Positions 22,547 to 34,561 of a stretch of DNA of 64,000 nt are shown here, one piece after another. Position numbers and translations under genes: made by a program. Origin of the DNA: Linnemannia elongata (Eukaryota > Mortierellomycota > Mortierellomycetes > Mortierellales > Mortierellaceae). Under the pieces are notes generated by a model. That model had not been told where the DNA came from. It ran no database searches and was given only the letters and a program-made list of their open reading frames with translations. The DNA lies in assembly GCA_036320915.1 (NCBI GenBank), contig JAXBDG010000008.1:124001-188000 (forward strand), in the 5' to 3' direction. Positions within the stretch are counted from its first letter, which is position 1, and each line of letters begins with the position of its first letter.

Positions 22547-23475
22547 TCTTGTTGTTTTGAGGCGTGAAGGATAGTGAGAGAGAGAGAGGGCTGAGGGGTA
22601 TCTGTAAGGGTTGTTGAGAGGGTGTTTGTATGCGAGAGAGAGAGCAATTGAAGGTGGAGGTGGGGTTGAAGGTGAAAAAGGTGGAAGAAAGGAAGAAGGA
22701 AAGAAAAGAAAAGGGAGGGGAGGAGTAGAAAAGAAGAGTGAAAATAAACAAAGCGCAAGGATTGGATATTTGGATTGGTCACGGAAGAAGGGAAGAGGAA
22801 GGCGGCAGGAATAAGGGGTGGAAGGGAAAGAGGAAAAGAAAACAAAGTGAAGGGATAACAATTGTTGTTTGGTTGTTTGGTTGTGGACTTTTTTTTTTTT
22901 TTTTTTACTTTTGAAGCTTGGGCTGTGGAAAGGACAAAAGAGCACGCACACACACACTCACGCAGGGTTGGGTAAACAAAATAAAAGAGAGCGCGCGATG
23001 GGGAGTGGGCAGTTGAACAAAAGTTGGAAGAGGGTAAGCAAAAAGAAAACACGCATTCATGCTCACAAATGATACGCCTCATTTTTTGCCTTTTTTCCTT
23101 TGTCACACCTACAGACAAGTTCCCCATGGCGATTGGTGCACATCCTTTCTTTCTACTTGAACACGTACGGTACCGGTATGTGGATTGTCTGTGCTGATTG
23201 AAGCTATTTGTGAGTGTGCAGTCCTTGGATAGCGTGAATGTGGGCAATGGACCACACAGCTGCTAACAAATAAATAAAGACGGTTACCGTTTTGTTCACC
23301 GAAACGACAACTTTATTTTTAGCCATTCGAATTCGAATGACGACAATAGGAACATAGGAGGAGGTAAGAGGCGAGGCGAACAAAAGACGGAAGAAAGAAA
23401 GAAAGGGAGAGTCCGTCCATGGACATGCTTGGAAGTAGACGTAGACGTGTTTACAAAGGCAAAGTGAGGATCAAG

Positions 23476-23516
<41 letters not shown>

Positions 23517-24757
23517 GGCATCTTCTATCCGTGTCAACTGTCAACTCGTAGTCATTGGTTGTACACTAGGGATAAGCCAGTGCTATTGCGTGGCATTTGG
23601 TGTATACATTGTTTCCCTAGATCCCGTAGGTCAAGATATCCTAGGAAATGAACAGAAGAAAAAGATCGCGAGAGTAACAAATATTAGAAAAAGAATGATA
23701 ATATTCTTCCACTATGGTTTTGTCATCCTCAAAGGCATGGATGGTTCGAGCGTGTTCGATTATTTCTCTCGCAGCAATTATTCAGACATCGATGGGAGCA
23801 CAGAATGACTTTGACTTTTTTTTTTTTTTTGTACAGCCACAACATTCATACAACAAATATTGGTATTTGTCAACTGCCTGTTACTCGAACGAGAGAGAGA
23901 GATAGTGAGGAAGGACATGGCACATGGAGTGGACTGCTACAAATGTTATGACCCAGTATGATGAATACGAGAGGGTAGAACAGGCAAAGGAGTTGGCTCT
24001 GGTGATAGAATAACGGCAACAGCCCTCTCAGTTGAATATGGATGGGGAGGAGAAGAAGAAAGACGCCTCCTCCTCCTCCTCCCCATCTGACCTTCGTGGC
24101 AAGTGCTAAAGTCCTCTGTAGTGATAATGGTGCAAATAGCATAGACGAACTAAGACCGTGGCAAAGGTCAGTCTCCTCTATTCTCACAAACACAGTGCCA
24201 TGGCCTGTTGCTGCTGTTCCCTGCTCTCTATTCCCTGTTCCCTGCCCATGTCCATGTGTATTATCCATCCATGCACGCCAACCTATTTGTCAATGTTGGA
24301 TGGACGATGGCAAAGCAATTTCTTTTTTTTTTTTTCCTTCTCTTTCCTCCCCTCCTCTAAAACATACAAAAAGAGAGACTAATATCTTCCGCCAAGCTGC
24401 TCATTTTTTTTTTTTTTTTGTCTTTTGTTCTTCTCTTCTTTGTTCTTTTTTCTCCGACCCACACCACTCACCTTCCCCTCCCCTCTTCGTCACACCCTTC
24501 ATCTCTTCTCTTTCTTCTTCATCCATCACCTCTCTCACTCTTTCTCTTTCTCTTTCTCTTTCTCTCTCTCTCTTTCTCTTTCTCTCTCTGTCCATCTCTC
24601 ATCTTCACCCTCCCTTCCCCTTACTTTCATACTCTCCTCTTCTGCAGGCACATAATCTCACACTTCACACTCCTTCACACTCCCTCACTCTCTCACCCTT
24701 TTCACCCCTCCATTCTTGCCATTTGATCCAACGGATCACCCCCTTTTCTCTTCTCAG
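22547..24757. other. Intergenic between divergent genes; GA and CT microsatellites
   Basis: The left half is the CT-rich (minus strand) leader of the coiled-coil gene. A GA microsatellite of about 18 units lies at 23477-23513, and T runs lie near 23817-23830 and 24324-24335. From 24440 to 24740 a CT-rich leader with TTTCTC repeats (24540-24592) precedes the Hsp70-like ATG. The 426-codon plus frame across 24042-25322 is a by-product of this composition. Confidence 0.5.
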
Positions 24758-26994
24758 ATGCAATCCACCTTCAACCCCAAGGACTATCCCATCGTCGTCG
24801 CCATCGACTTTGGCACCACCTTCTCGTAATTTATACATCCTTTCTACATTTCACACTTGGTTGGCATTGACATGGACTAGCAACAAACAGGTCATACGAC
24901 TTGTTGTTATTGTTGTATGTGCTGCTCACTCACGCTGTGTCCTTTCTCTTTCCTCTTTCCTCCTCCTGCTCTTTTTTCATTCTTGTTATTTCCCCTCCAT
25001 ATTAATAGGGGATGCGCATACGCCTACGCCCAGGACGACAAGGAGGTCATCGACATCACCAGCTGGTATGTATATCATCCATCCATGTGCTCCCTTCCTT
25101 TCTCTTTCTACGCTACACAAACCAAAACTAGCCTCCTTCACCCCCATTCCACACAGACAGCAGACATATACACACACAGCCCACACTCCCTCCCTTTTTC
25201 TCACACTTGCAACAACATCAACAACGGAACAAAAAGCGCCAATTGGCTATCGTACGAAGACTCTTTACCCTCTTTTCATTATCTATGACCAATGGCTAAT
25301 GAACCATTGCTTCCACAAATAGGCCCAAGCAGAATATCCAGTACCCAAAAACACCAACGCTCAACCTGTACAAGAAAGATGACCCCGAGAACAAGCTGGT
25401 GGCATGGGGCTGGCGTGCAAAGATGGAGACACTAAAGCCCACCGCCAGACATCACACCCTCCTCTACCAATATAAACTCCACCTCGACGAGAATCAGCAA
25501 TCCTCCCCCCTCGACGTCGACATCACCGTCCTCGAGGCCATTTCCCACTACCTCGACGCCTTCCATGAATACGTCGTCGGCGAAATCATGCGTGGGTTCG
25601 CCAAAAACTTTCAGCGCGACCACTTCCGCTACTGTCTGACCGTCCCTGCCATGTGGTCCGACAGAGCCAAGAACGTTATGCGACAGGCTGCCGTCAAGGC
25701 CAACTTGATCAAGGACACCGATCACCCCGACAGACTCATGCTCATCTCCGAGCCCGAAGCCGCCGCCCTCTACTGCGAGCGCAAGTGCGACCAGTTTGAT
25801 CTCGGCAACGGCGACCGATTCATGATCTGCGATGCTGGTGGTGGAACCGTCGATCTCATCGTCTTTGAAATCGCCGTCACCAGCGCTGGACGTCGTCTGT
25901 CCGAGGTCACCAAGGGACACGGTGCTTCTTGCGGCTCCGTCTTCCTCGACCGCCACATGCGCCGACTCCTCGAGGAGAAGTTTGGACACCACGCCGCCAA
26001 CTTCCCCGCCAACATCATCCCCAACCTTGTCGACACCTTTGCCGACGTGATCAAGCCCCAGTTCGACGGACTCGAGGATCAATTCTTGCAGCTCCCCGCC
26101 AACCGCTGCTTTGACGACTTGGAGGATCCCGAGGCGGTCGGTATCGATGACGGTTACTTGGTCCTGACCGCTGCAGAATTGAAGGAGAACGTCTTTGAGC
26201 CTGTCGTGAAGGATGTGCTTTCGTTGATTCAGGAACAGTTGACCCAGGCCAAGGACTGCGCTGCCATCTTCTTGGTCGGAGGATTCGGTTCGTCCAACTA
26301 CCTCTACAGCCGAGTCAAGGCTCAGTTCAGCAGCCAAGTCGGTCTCATCTCGATCCCTCCTCGTCCCGAGTTGGCTGTTGTCCGTGGCGCTGTCTGTGTC
26401 GGATTGAACCCCCGTGTGGTGACTTCACGTATTGCCCGTCGCTGCTACGGTATTTCGTCTGACCAGCCCTTCGAGAAGGGCAAAGATCCCTTGGCCAAGC
26501 GCAAATTCGAGGTCAACGGAGTCTGGTGTATCGACCGCTTCTCGCCATATGTCAAGAAGGGTCAAAAGCTCAATGTGGACGAGTGCATCTCGCGCGAGTT
26601 CTCGTTCACAAAGTACTCGGAAGCACCCGAGGACTACAACATTGCCCTGTACGCCGCCGACACCGACAACGAGCCACCAAGATATACCACCGATGCAGGA
26701 GTCTCAAAATTGGCCGACATCCCCATCCCCTGCCCTCACTTGCCCTCTTCCCGTCTTGGTTCCATGGTATGTACCCATCTTGGAAGTATTTTTGCGCGGA
26801 TATATCGTGTCTCACTCAATCGACAAAAATTGGACCAGCTAATTAATTCGTTCTACTTGTGTACTTCTACTTCATAAAAGGTCAAGGTCAAGGTCAACAT
26901 GAACTTTGGACTGAACGAGATCAAGGCCGAGGCGGTTGTTGGCGACAAGGTGTACAGCACTATTCTTCAGTTCGATGCTGTTGATACATATTAA
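24758..26994 (+). CDS. Hsp70-like actin-fold ATPase (HSPA12-type)
   Basis: Four exons (24758-24825, 25009-25065, 25323-26766, 26881-26994) join in frame to 560 residues. The first exon gives MQSTFNPKDYPIVVAIDFGT with the phosphate-1 loop of the Hsp70/actin fold. Later motifs are SEPEAAALYCERK, the phosphate-2 loop ICDAGGGTVDLIVF and the adenosine motif FLVGGFGSSNYLYSRVK. The connection between nucleotide domain and C-terminus is short, and there is no canonical substrate-binding domain or EEVD end, which places it with the HSPA12-like proteins that are numerous in Mucoromycota and Agaricomycetes. The protein ends ILQFDAVDTY at 26994. Introns are 183, 257 and 114 nt, all GT-AG. Substrates of this subfamily are poorly known, so a stress or signalling role is only suggested. 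Frame and motifs are intact. Confidence 0.9.
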
Positions 26995-27493
26995 ATGCAT
27001 TATCTTTTTCTACATGAAGGCACATACCCTTATATTTCTGCGTACAGGAGAACAACAACAATAAGCATAGTTTTTTCTCTTTTTTTTTCTATCTGGATTA
27101 CCGTTCGCCGATGAGTGACGAGATCTATAACATCTTTTGTGACACTAATAAAAATGCAATGGACAACATACCGAGAATAGTTCTTTGATGTACTTCCTCT
27201 GAAGACGTTCATGATCTGCAGTGTAATTAGCACAGAGATGAAAAAAAAAAAACAAGAGAGCGAGATAGGCGAGCAAGGACCATTACTGATCAGTTGTCTA
27301 ACATTATTTACGCCACCAATCCTTGTTCGTCTCAGATGCTAATCTCTAATGAATCGTTTGTTGTGCTCGATCGTGTCTCTTGTGGGATTCTTGGTGCGCA
27401 TGGTTCTCAACTGGAAAAAATCATCATTCGCTACTGTTTCTTTTATAAGCAAACACATATCATTCTGCTCCTCCTTATTTCTCCTTCATTTTC
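26995..27493. other. Intergenic; no gene seen
   Basis: Probably the 3' UTR of the Hsp70-like gene followed by AT-rich DNA. The downstream WD40 remnant ends here on the other strand. Confidence 0.5.
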
Positions 27494-28480
27494 TTACGCC
27501 TCCTCCAGTGAAGATCCATCGGTGGCACCGCGTTGCAAAAGAAATATTCGGTTGGCGTCGCTGAGACCAGTGGTGTCGACGATCGCTGCTCCTGTGGCGA
27601 CGAGAAAGTCAAGCCCTGTACTCCAAACCAACTGCACCGACACGCTTCTCGATCCAGTCTGTACTCTCCACACTCGAATGGAACCATCTTGACAACCGGT
27701 AGCAAACTCTAAGGTGTTGGGTCTCTAAACAATGCTGTTAACTGTGCTGAGGAATTTAAGGATTTTCGATACGTATTTCCACTCCTGCAACCCTCCCCCT
27801 ACAGTGAAATTCCAAAGTCAAGCGAATATATAGCCGCCGGTTGCGACCCACTACTCACAGGACGAGAACGCAAAAGCAATCACATCCGGAGTCATACTTC
27901 AAGGCATGCAGAAACTCTCCGCTATCATCGATCCATATGCGGTGGCAATCTGGTTACAACTCGGTGAGTATTTCAAATCCATGGTAAAGTGTTTGAAGAA
28001 ACTCTTACCATCAGAGAGGCCCAAGTAGCATGAAATCTTTGCCAATGCCTTGTGATCTATGCTGACAGGTACTCTCAAGTCGCCTGTGCTCATGTTCCAG
28101 ACTTGAATTGTTCCATTAACGCTCCCGGAAAGAATGCGATTTTCGCTCGGCGAAGTAGATACGCGCGAAATTGATTGAGTGTGGCCAGAAACAACACGTC
28201 CTGATGTTCCTGAGCTAGTATCTTATAGTTGTACAGTGCTGTGGCGGTGATCTAATAACTGGATAGAAAATGCAACAGTTGTTCGCGTCTTTTGTGTGGT
28301 CGATCGGTACAAAGTTAACTGGAACCGTTCCTGTCTTCCAAATCTTGACCTCCTTGCTCTCGCCGACTGTGGCGAAAGGCAGGTCGTCTGGTGAATATGT
28401 GATGTATATCTGTTGATGACCTTTCCAATGGTTCTAATTGATCCGCATAGAGGGGTATGTCACGTAAAATATAATGTCGT
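27494..28480 (-). pseudogene. Decayed WD40-repeat gene (NACHT/WD40-type), C-terminal blades
   Basis: Reading leftwards on the minus strand, successive WD40 blades can be followed. One contains IYITYSPDDLPFATVGESKE and VKIWK. A second contains GHTQSISRVSTSPSENRILS and GTIQVWNMSTGD. A third is broken by a frameshift near 27935. A fourth has in-frame TAG and TGA stops near 27820-27860. A fifth, preceded by a TAG near 27727, has GCQDGSIRVWRVQTGS. It ends in the family tail and a stop at 27494-27496. At least three stops and one frameshift make it a pseudogene. No NTPase domain is visible to the right, so the 5' half is lost. Family members are thought to act as NLR-like sensors in fungi. Confidence 0.8.
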
Positions 28481-30087
28481 GGCTTAAGAGAGGTCTTTCT
28501 TTTGCCTCCATTTCCTTTTCTGTACATTTCTCCTGTCTCTCTGTCCTTTGCCTCCACTTCATTTCTTTCCCACCAATACTTTTCTTTCCCACCAACTCTT
28601 TTCTTTCCCTCCTCTCTTCCTCCCTACCTTCCTTTACTCACCCTCCTCTACCTCCACCCACCCATTCCAAACAAGTCGGTCTTCGCGACAATAGAATCGG
28701 TCAGTTAACATCGGCTTCCTTTGCTCTTTCCACCTACTCCTGGGCTTTTTTTTGTCTTTTTCTCCTTGGGGTTGTCCTTTTTTCTTTCAGGTGGCACCTC
28801 CTGATCGGCGCCATAGCTTTGCCCACAGTTGTTTCCATTGATGGATGGATGGGATGGGATTCAAGTTACGTGTGATTTCGCAGACCCTTCGGGTGGACCA
28901 CCCCTCGCCGAAATGTATACCAGCAATGGTCACTGCAGAGTAACCCAGGGTACGCTTCTCATGCACGAGTTCTGGATTGTGCATTGGGTGTTGAAAAAAA
29001 GCAAAACGGGAGTGGTCGCGTCGTTGGTGGGGGGTGTCCTCTGATCCTACGTTCTTTGGATGGGTCTGTTAGGGAGGTTTACTTCAACCAAACGATCGAC
29101 ATGTCTCCTCAAACGGCCCTGCCCACTTGGCTTGGTTGTCCCTTTTTTTTGCAATGAGTTGGGTTCTTGTCTCCCATTCCAGCACCGGTGACCAGTGTGT
29201 CTCTTTTTTATCTCGCCATTACTTAATGGCAACTATCCAGGGAACATTAGAGTTCTATTCATCATAGAATGGTACTGTGAGCGCAAACATTCTTCACGTT
29301 CAGCGGGTTGTCTAGGCTAGTTGGGCCAGAGGTTAAGAACATGAGGCGTGGGTCCGGCCAAGAGCGGTTCGTGTGTCTGGCTATCCAAAAGTCCACTCTT
29401 TATAGCAACTGGGGCGAAAACATGGAGGAAAAAAAAAAGTGAAGTGCCAGATATGGTGACTCTGCTCATATCCTTTGTTTAACTTGACACGCCTTCTAAC
29501 ACTTTTTTTTACTATGTTCCTGTCCTTGTCATCGTTATGTTTTGTGCCTACCGCAACCGCCGCCATCTTCGTGTCTTTCGGTTGAGACTTTCATAATCAG
29601 GATTCGATCCTACAACAGGTAAAGGGAATAAACACGGTTATTGATGAAGTATATCAAATGGTGTAGAGACAAGAATAAGAGAAAGGAAATGAGCGATGAC
29701 AGGCCCAAGGCAATGGGACAACAATAGAGTGAAAGGCCAGAGGTTAAACAAAGGGTGAGAGAAATGCGGACCAAACAGATGGACGTAGAGGCATGAACGG
29801 TGCTGGTAATGGGGAGGTGTGCACAAGCAAAGGCTTTCACTCCTCCCTTGCCCCTAAAAATGTTTTTTTTCTTCCTCGCAAGGAGACGCCTTAGCTTCGA
29901 GTTGTTGGCAGTGATTGAAGGCAAAACATACCCTCATAACAAAAATATGTTGTTAAATAAATAAACCAAGAACGAAACTAGACTTGCAATGATCGGACCA
30001 AAGGATTTCCGCCGTTGGTGAAGGCGTTGTAAGTGAAACCATAAGAAGAGGGTTGAGTATCTACATCTTGATTCTGTCCCTTCCAAC
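28481..30087. other. Intergenic, start of the repeat-rich compartment; no gene supported
   Basis: A CT-rich stretch lies at 28500-28680. Short frames such as 28787-28984 (minus) and 29610-29924 (minus, starting MPSITANNSKLRRLLARKKK) have no recognisable domain. tRNA-like pieces near 29330 and 29590 do not fold into complete tRNAs. Confidence 0.4.
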
Positions 30088-30143
30088 CTTGTGGCAGTCA
30101 AGCGTTCGTAGCGACGCTGCCTTTTGATCCTTTGATGCCGGCT
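30088..30143 (+). repeat. Large-subunit (25S/28S) rRNA gene fragment, copy 1
   Basis: The sequence cttgtggcagtcaagcgttc followed by tagcgacg, a T-rich TTTTGATCC and gatgccggct matches the conserved domain V segment of fungal 25S rRNA just after the peptidyl-transferase loop. It has several substitutions (cgtagcgacgctgcc in place of catagcgac.ttgct). It is sense-oriented and forms the left edge of dispersed repeat copy A. Confidence 0.75.
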
Positions 30144-30926
30144 TTTTCAAACTTTGCTTCGGAAGGAATTCGAGGACTCTGTGGTAATTTGTTAAATGTA
30201 AGTCGGTTCGACATACTATCGCATGATTGTCAGGTTTTCTTTTGAGATAAAGTTCATCATGGCAACCTCAGCACCTCTCTCCTCTGTCAAAAAAAATAAT
30301 CCCGCGTAGCCTTCATCAAGGTCCGGGCTTGGAATAGATTGAAGGAGAACCGGATTCTAAATCCATATCCTTCAAATACGCTGGTAGCCTAATAGCTGAG
30401 AAGCGCAAGTGAGCAGCCGTGGTAGTTCACCTTGGCTACCAAAAAGAATGTGACATCACGACAAGTTCAACAGGAGAGGAGGTCCTTCTACCATGACACT
30501 ATACACTTTACCAAGAGAATCGTTGGAAAAAAGACTGAAAGTCGAAGCACATCTGTTGTAACGACCACTATATTTGGGGCTTCGGTCCCTTGAATTCGCC
30601 ATAGAAAGTTTCTTCCTTTGCCTCTGTCAGCCCTATGACAACCGGCTGCCGCGATTGTCCATCCTGCCAAAGCTGCGCTTTCCTAGTTTTTTTTTTCGCA
30701 CTGATATGAACGTATCAGCACTTTAATCCATCGAGTAGAGATAAACATAAAGAAATAAACGAGCGTTATGCAAAAGAGGACAAAAGTTTGTCACACAACT
30801 AAGCAGAAACTTATCATGTAAACTTGATCTCATGCTGGATGGCCATAACTTTCTTCAAGATAAGACCAACTATTACCAACAGACAATCCAATCCGACTCG
30901 GACCCCAGACCATCCTCGCAAATTGA
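30088..30926 (+). repeat. Dispersed repeat, copy A (about 0.83 kb)
   Basis: This segment matches 46526-47327 over almost its whole length, with point differences and small indels. Shared landmarks include gcttcggaaggaatt, tactatcgcatga, gagaaccggattctaaatcc, tagctgagaagcgcaag and cgactcggaccccagacca. It starts with an LSU rRNA fragment and ends next to the degenerate GATCAAGGG tract. No inverted termini or intact open frame were found, so it looks like a non-autonomous element or part of a dead one. It lies about 550 bp upstream of the DUF6589 gene. Confidence 0.8.
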
Positions 30927-30952
30927 AGGGGGTCTAAAAGTTCATGCGCCCG

Positions 30953-31450
30953 GGACAGAAAGGTCGCCAAAAAGATCAAGGGTTTAGTTGACAGTGAGGA
31001 GGGATGAGTAAAAACCAACAAAACGTTGAGAAGAGGGGGGGACGTTAAAAAGATCAAAGAGATACAAAGAAAAAGTAGTGATAGTAAAAGGTCAGGAGAC
31101 ATAGAAGGAATCAAGGGATACCAGGAAAGATCAAGGGGAACTGGAGAAAGATCAAGGGACACAGGAAAGAACAAAGACCGGAAAGACCAAGGGGCAACAC
31201 TAAGAGACAACATCACCAAGAGACAACATCAACATCAGCGACAAAATCAAGGGACAACATCAAGGGACAACATCAAGGGAACCCTACAAAAAAGAACTGG
31301 GGCCGAAAAATCATGAGCACACCAGAAAATGCTCGATGCGTGATTTCAGGGAGGGATGGCATGTTAGTTTCGTGATAATTGCAAGGCAGTTTAACTAAAT
31401 TTAGTGAGGGATGCGTGCTACGACAACCTTCCTAGCTAGATAATGAGAAA
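30953..31450. repeat. Degenerate minisatellite, AAAGATCAAGGG / GGGACAACATCAA type
   Basis: Irregular repeats of aaagatcaaggg and gggacaacatcaa fill 30980-31290. The segments 30953-31021 and about 31420-31445 (acaaccttcctagctagata) have close counterparts at 43285-43352 and 43548-43563, so this block and 43150-43565 are copies of one larger unit. Confidence 0.7.
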
Positions 31451-31482
31451 ACTGCTCGGACTCTGGCTTGGAGTCTGACTAG

Positions 31483-34168
31483 GGTACGGACTCAGGCTCA
31501 GACTCGGACTCAGACTCGAATTCAGGATCAATTGGAAGCGCAAAGTTGGACACGAACCTAGATTTTGCCATCAGCACTTCTGCCAGCAATGGAGACGATG
31601 TCGACTCTACACACTTACTGAACCCGCCTTGGAGTTTGGATACCAACTCGGAGACGGACATTTGTTCAGATGAAGAAGGACCATGGCTGGATGATGAAGA
31701 GACTGACCACCCACTGCCAAAACGTCAGATAATGAAGAAAGCTTCCGATCCGGATCCTCGCTCCTTTGTTGCCACTGTTTGTAGTATGCTGGCATTTATG
31801 AAAAGCCAGCGGTCAAACTATCTACAAATGATGATGGGTAAGAAGAATTTTTCAATTTTCAAGCAAATGTTTTCCATGAAAAAAGTAATAATATGCTCTT
31901 TTCTTACTGTAGGGCTTCATCTGCGCGGCATGTCGTGCCCAAAGCAGTTGATCAACCTTCTCAACACTATGGGACTTTCCATGTGCTATACTACAACAAC
32001 AGGGGCACTCAAAGCTCTGGCAGGAGATCAATTCCGTCTGTTGCGGAAGGTGGCAAGATTTAGGTGATTAATTGTAATTTAAATGGCAAACTACTTCCTT
32101 CTTAGAAACCATCAGCTCAGGAACATGTAATTCAGGATCTATCAGTTCAGGAGTCATCAAATTAGGCACACTTCAATTAAGGCACATTCAGTCCAGGCAC
32201 ATTCAGCTGACATTACCACTTGCTGACTTCGTTTGTCTAGCCCGATATTTTTCCTTTATGACAACTTCAAGCAGGCGAGAAAGGTTCGCCACCAAAGAAA
32301 GGATCATCAGGCTTCGTTTGTGAGCGGAACGACCGGCACCATTGTAGTGGGGGAAGATGTCGGTGAGGAGTTGCCATCTACGGAGGAGGTGCCTGACGCC
32401 GTCGTTACCGACATTAGACTCACTAAGGACGACGCCAAGCATTTCAAAGTCGTTTACCGCCACCACCTTTCCAAGGCTCTGAAGCCTGAGCTCAACAAAG
32501 GCCCTTTGTTCAAAGCACTCGCCATTCCTCCAGTTAAGGTACTGACATCTCGACCGACAGAGGCGTACGAACTGGCTGCCATGGAGATCGACCAGTCCTC
32601 GGTCAGTGGAAACTTGGCGGTTTTGGAGGAAATGCGAAAGGTGCTTGACTTGGACAAGGAATTGTTCAAAGAGCTGAAGATGATTCTTGCTGGGGACCAT
32701 CTTTCAGTATCCCGCCTTCGAACTTTGATGTCAAGGAAGTCCGACGACACCACTTTTTTCGACCGCCTCAGCTGGGCGATTCCTGTCCTACAGCTGTTCC
32801 GTATGCAGATGTTGCTCTGTACATCAATCCTCCGTACGCACTTTGGTGGAAATGGATTGAGACCAGGATCGTTGAGATATTATAAGGTTAAATTGGACCG
32901 AAAGGGATTGGACGATGAAAAGCCAAGTCACCATCACGCTGACGAGTTCTTGCGCACGGTCTTCACTGCCATGGTTAGGCGAATGTGGCAATCTAAGAAG
33001 GTATGGCAGGTTCTTTCTAATCGTCTTTCATTTTTTATTCTTTCTAATCATTGACACCTCATGCCTGCATGCTGCAGTTTCCTGTTGCTTACCTTTTTTA
33101 TCGGCTTTTCTAGGAGGGCAATACCCAGGATTCAGGAGCCACACCAAACAACATTTTCCTCTCTGAAATCAGCAAACTCGTGGACAGGAACCTTCTCAGC
33201 TCAGACGACCTATTCGACCATTACTCCACCACAAACGCCAATGCTATACTCTTTATCCGGGACATGGTTGTTTATCTTGAGTTCTGTGCAGCAATCAAGG
33301 AGGGTGATGTTGGTCGCATTGAAGAGATTTTGAAGCGCATCACCATCATACTTCAGTCCGGCAAGCACTCAAACTACGCTCTCGAATTGCTCCGCCTCAG
33401 ATTCAACATTCAACACAGATGGAGTGAGAACAGGAAAAATGCGATTTTTTCATCACTTCTTATGAACACCAAGGGACTTCCCCATCGATGGATCCCAAGC
33501 GACATGTATCAGGCAAGCTATCTTCAGATATGTTAGAAGGAAGAACGAGCTTATAAGCCCTCTACGTTCCCGAATGATCTCTCTCAATCTCGAATTTGCA
33601 CGTACTGACAATATTTCATCACGCATTTGGCATTTTCCTCTAGGAGTTCAATAACCTCCTGACCAAGAGGACACATGCAACTGTTGGGTTTAAGTCGTCA
33701 GCTATGTCATACATCACTCCCTTGATCCGGCTGTTCCATGTGATCCATAGGAAAATGCGCATGGAGTACAAGCTGACGGAGCAGTCGACCTATCATCGAG
33801 ATGTATCATCTGAAGGGGATATCACAATCGTAATGAATTCTCTGGTAGAAGACAACATTTTGGGTTTGGAGAAGTGTCCCGTTTCACATCGCGGTGTGGA
33901 GCGAGTTGTCGACGCGATGGCGTTAGGATGGGAGAGGCTTTCGCATGGTGGTTATGTGAATTTTCTGAAGCGTATGTTGGAGGACGAGGTCGATTTGAAG
34001 ACTGACGGTGGCAGCGACTACGAGAGCAATAGTGGCAGCGATGGTAGCAGTGATGGTCAGAGCATTGATAGCACATATAGCAACATGAGGGATGCAAATC
34101 AACAATTGACGGGGCTTGACAAGGATAGGGCTCAGTCTGAGAGATATCTCAATCGACTATTCAAATAA
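31483..34168 (+). CDS. DUF6589-family protein (mobile-element-like), start not resolved
   Basis: Exons 31483-31837, 31913-32063, 32241-33000, 33114-33512 and 33644-34168 join in one frame (729 residues). The fourth intron (33513-33643) is GC-AG; the rest are GT-AG. The open frame begins after a tag at 31480-31482 that could itself be an acceptor, and no ATG occurs before about 31729, so a 5' exon is missing or lost. Key blocks fit the DUF6589 domain of fungi: FFLYDNFKQARK, AGDHLSVSRLRTLM, RLSWAIPVLQLF, THFGGNG, an HHHADEF segment, GKHSNYALELLRLRFN and GLPHRWIPSDMYQ followed by EFNNLLTKR. The N-terminus is acidic with an Asp/Ser repeat; the C-terminus has a Gly/Ser/Asp tract. Such genes are dispersed in fungal genomes and behave like element cargo, but no biochemical activity is established. 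The frame is intact, unlike its neighbours. Confidence 0.8.
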
Positions 34169-34561
34169 ATAAGTACTTACTCAGAAACGTTCCTGTCTTT
34201 CAACTTTTATTCCTTTACTCAAAGTGTGTAACTGGTTGTACAAGGAAGAACAAGATGATTGGCTCCCTTCTTTTCTTTTTTGCAACATTCTTTTTCCCTA
34301 CTCTCCGTCCTCCCTCTTGTTTTTCTCCGCGATAACTGAGTGTCCTTGCGCTCTCACAGCAGTTCAACACACAGACACAGCTGCGTTCTGTCTCTCTTTC
34401 AATTAATAACATAGGCCATTTTCTCCGCTGTCTCTACAAATGCACATCTATTGTCGTCATCTCAGCACTATTCATCAATGAACATTCGTTTTTGCATCGG
34501 AACTCACTCTTCACCTTCTTGCCTTTTTGAAATGCTACTCACGGCGGTATTTATTACCATG
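34169..34561. other. Short convergent intergenic region
   Basis: This is the 3' side of both the DUF6589 gene and the minus-strand helicase; AT-rich, nothing else seen. Confidence 0.5.

Noticed and set aside
22543..23247. Overlapping long minus-strand frames (up to 286 codons) before the coiled-coil gene
   Set aside because: They translate the CT-rich 5' leader; only the part from the ATG at 22546 has coding character.
24042..25322. A 426-codon plus-strand open frame
   Set aside because: It runs through CT-rich leader sequence and across the first exons and introns of the Hsp70-like gene in a different frame; composition is that of homopyrimidine DNA.
26067..26337. Long minus-strand frame opposite the Hsp70-like gene (25432-26337)
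   Set aside because: Shadow of the strongly biased plus-strand exon; no independent motif.
29320..29620. tRNA-like motifs (A-box-like ggctagttgg near 29332; ggatcgaatcc on the minus strand near 29610)
   Set aside because: Neither region folds into a full cloverleaf with acceptor, anticodon and T arms, and the two motifs are on opposite strands.
31026..31316. Plus-strand frame of 96 codons rich in Arg, Ser and Gly
   Set aside because: It is the translation of the degenerate GATCAAGGG minisatellite.
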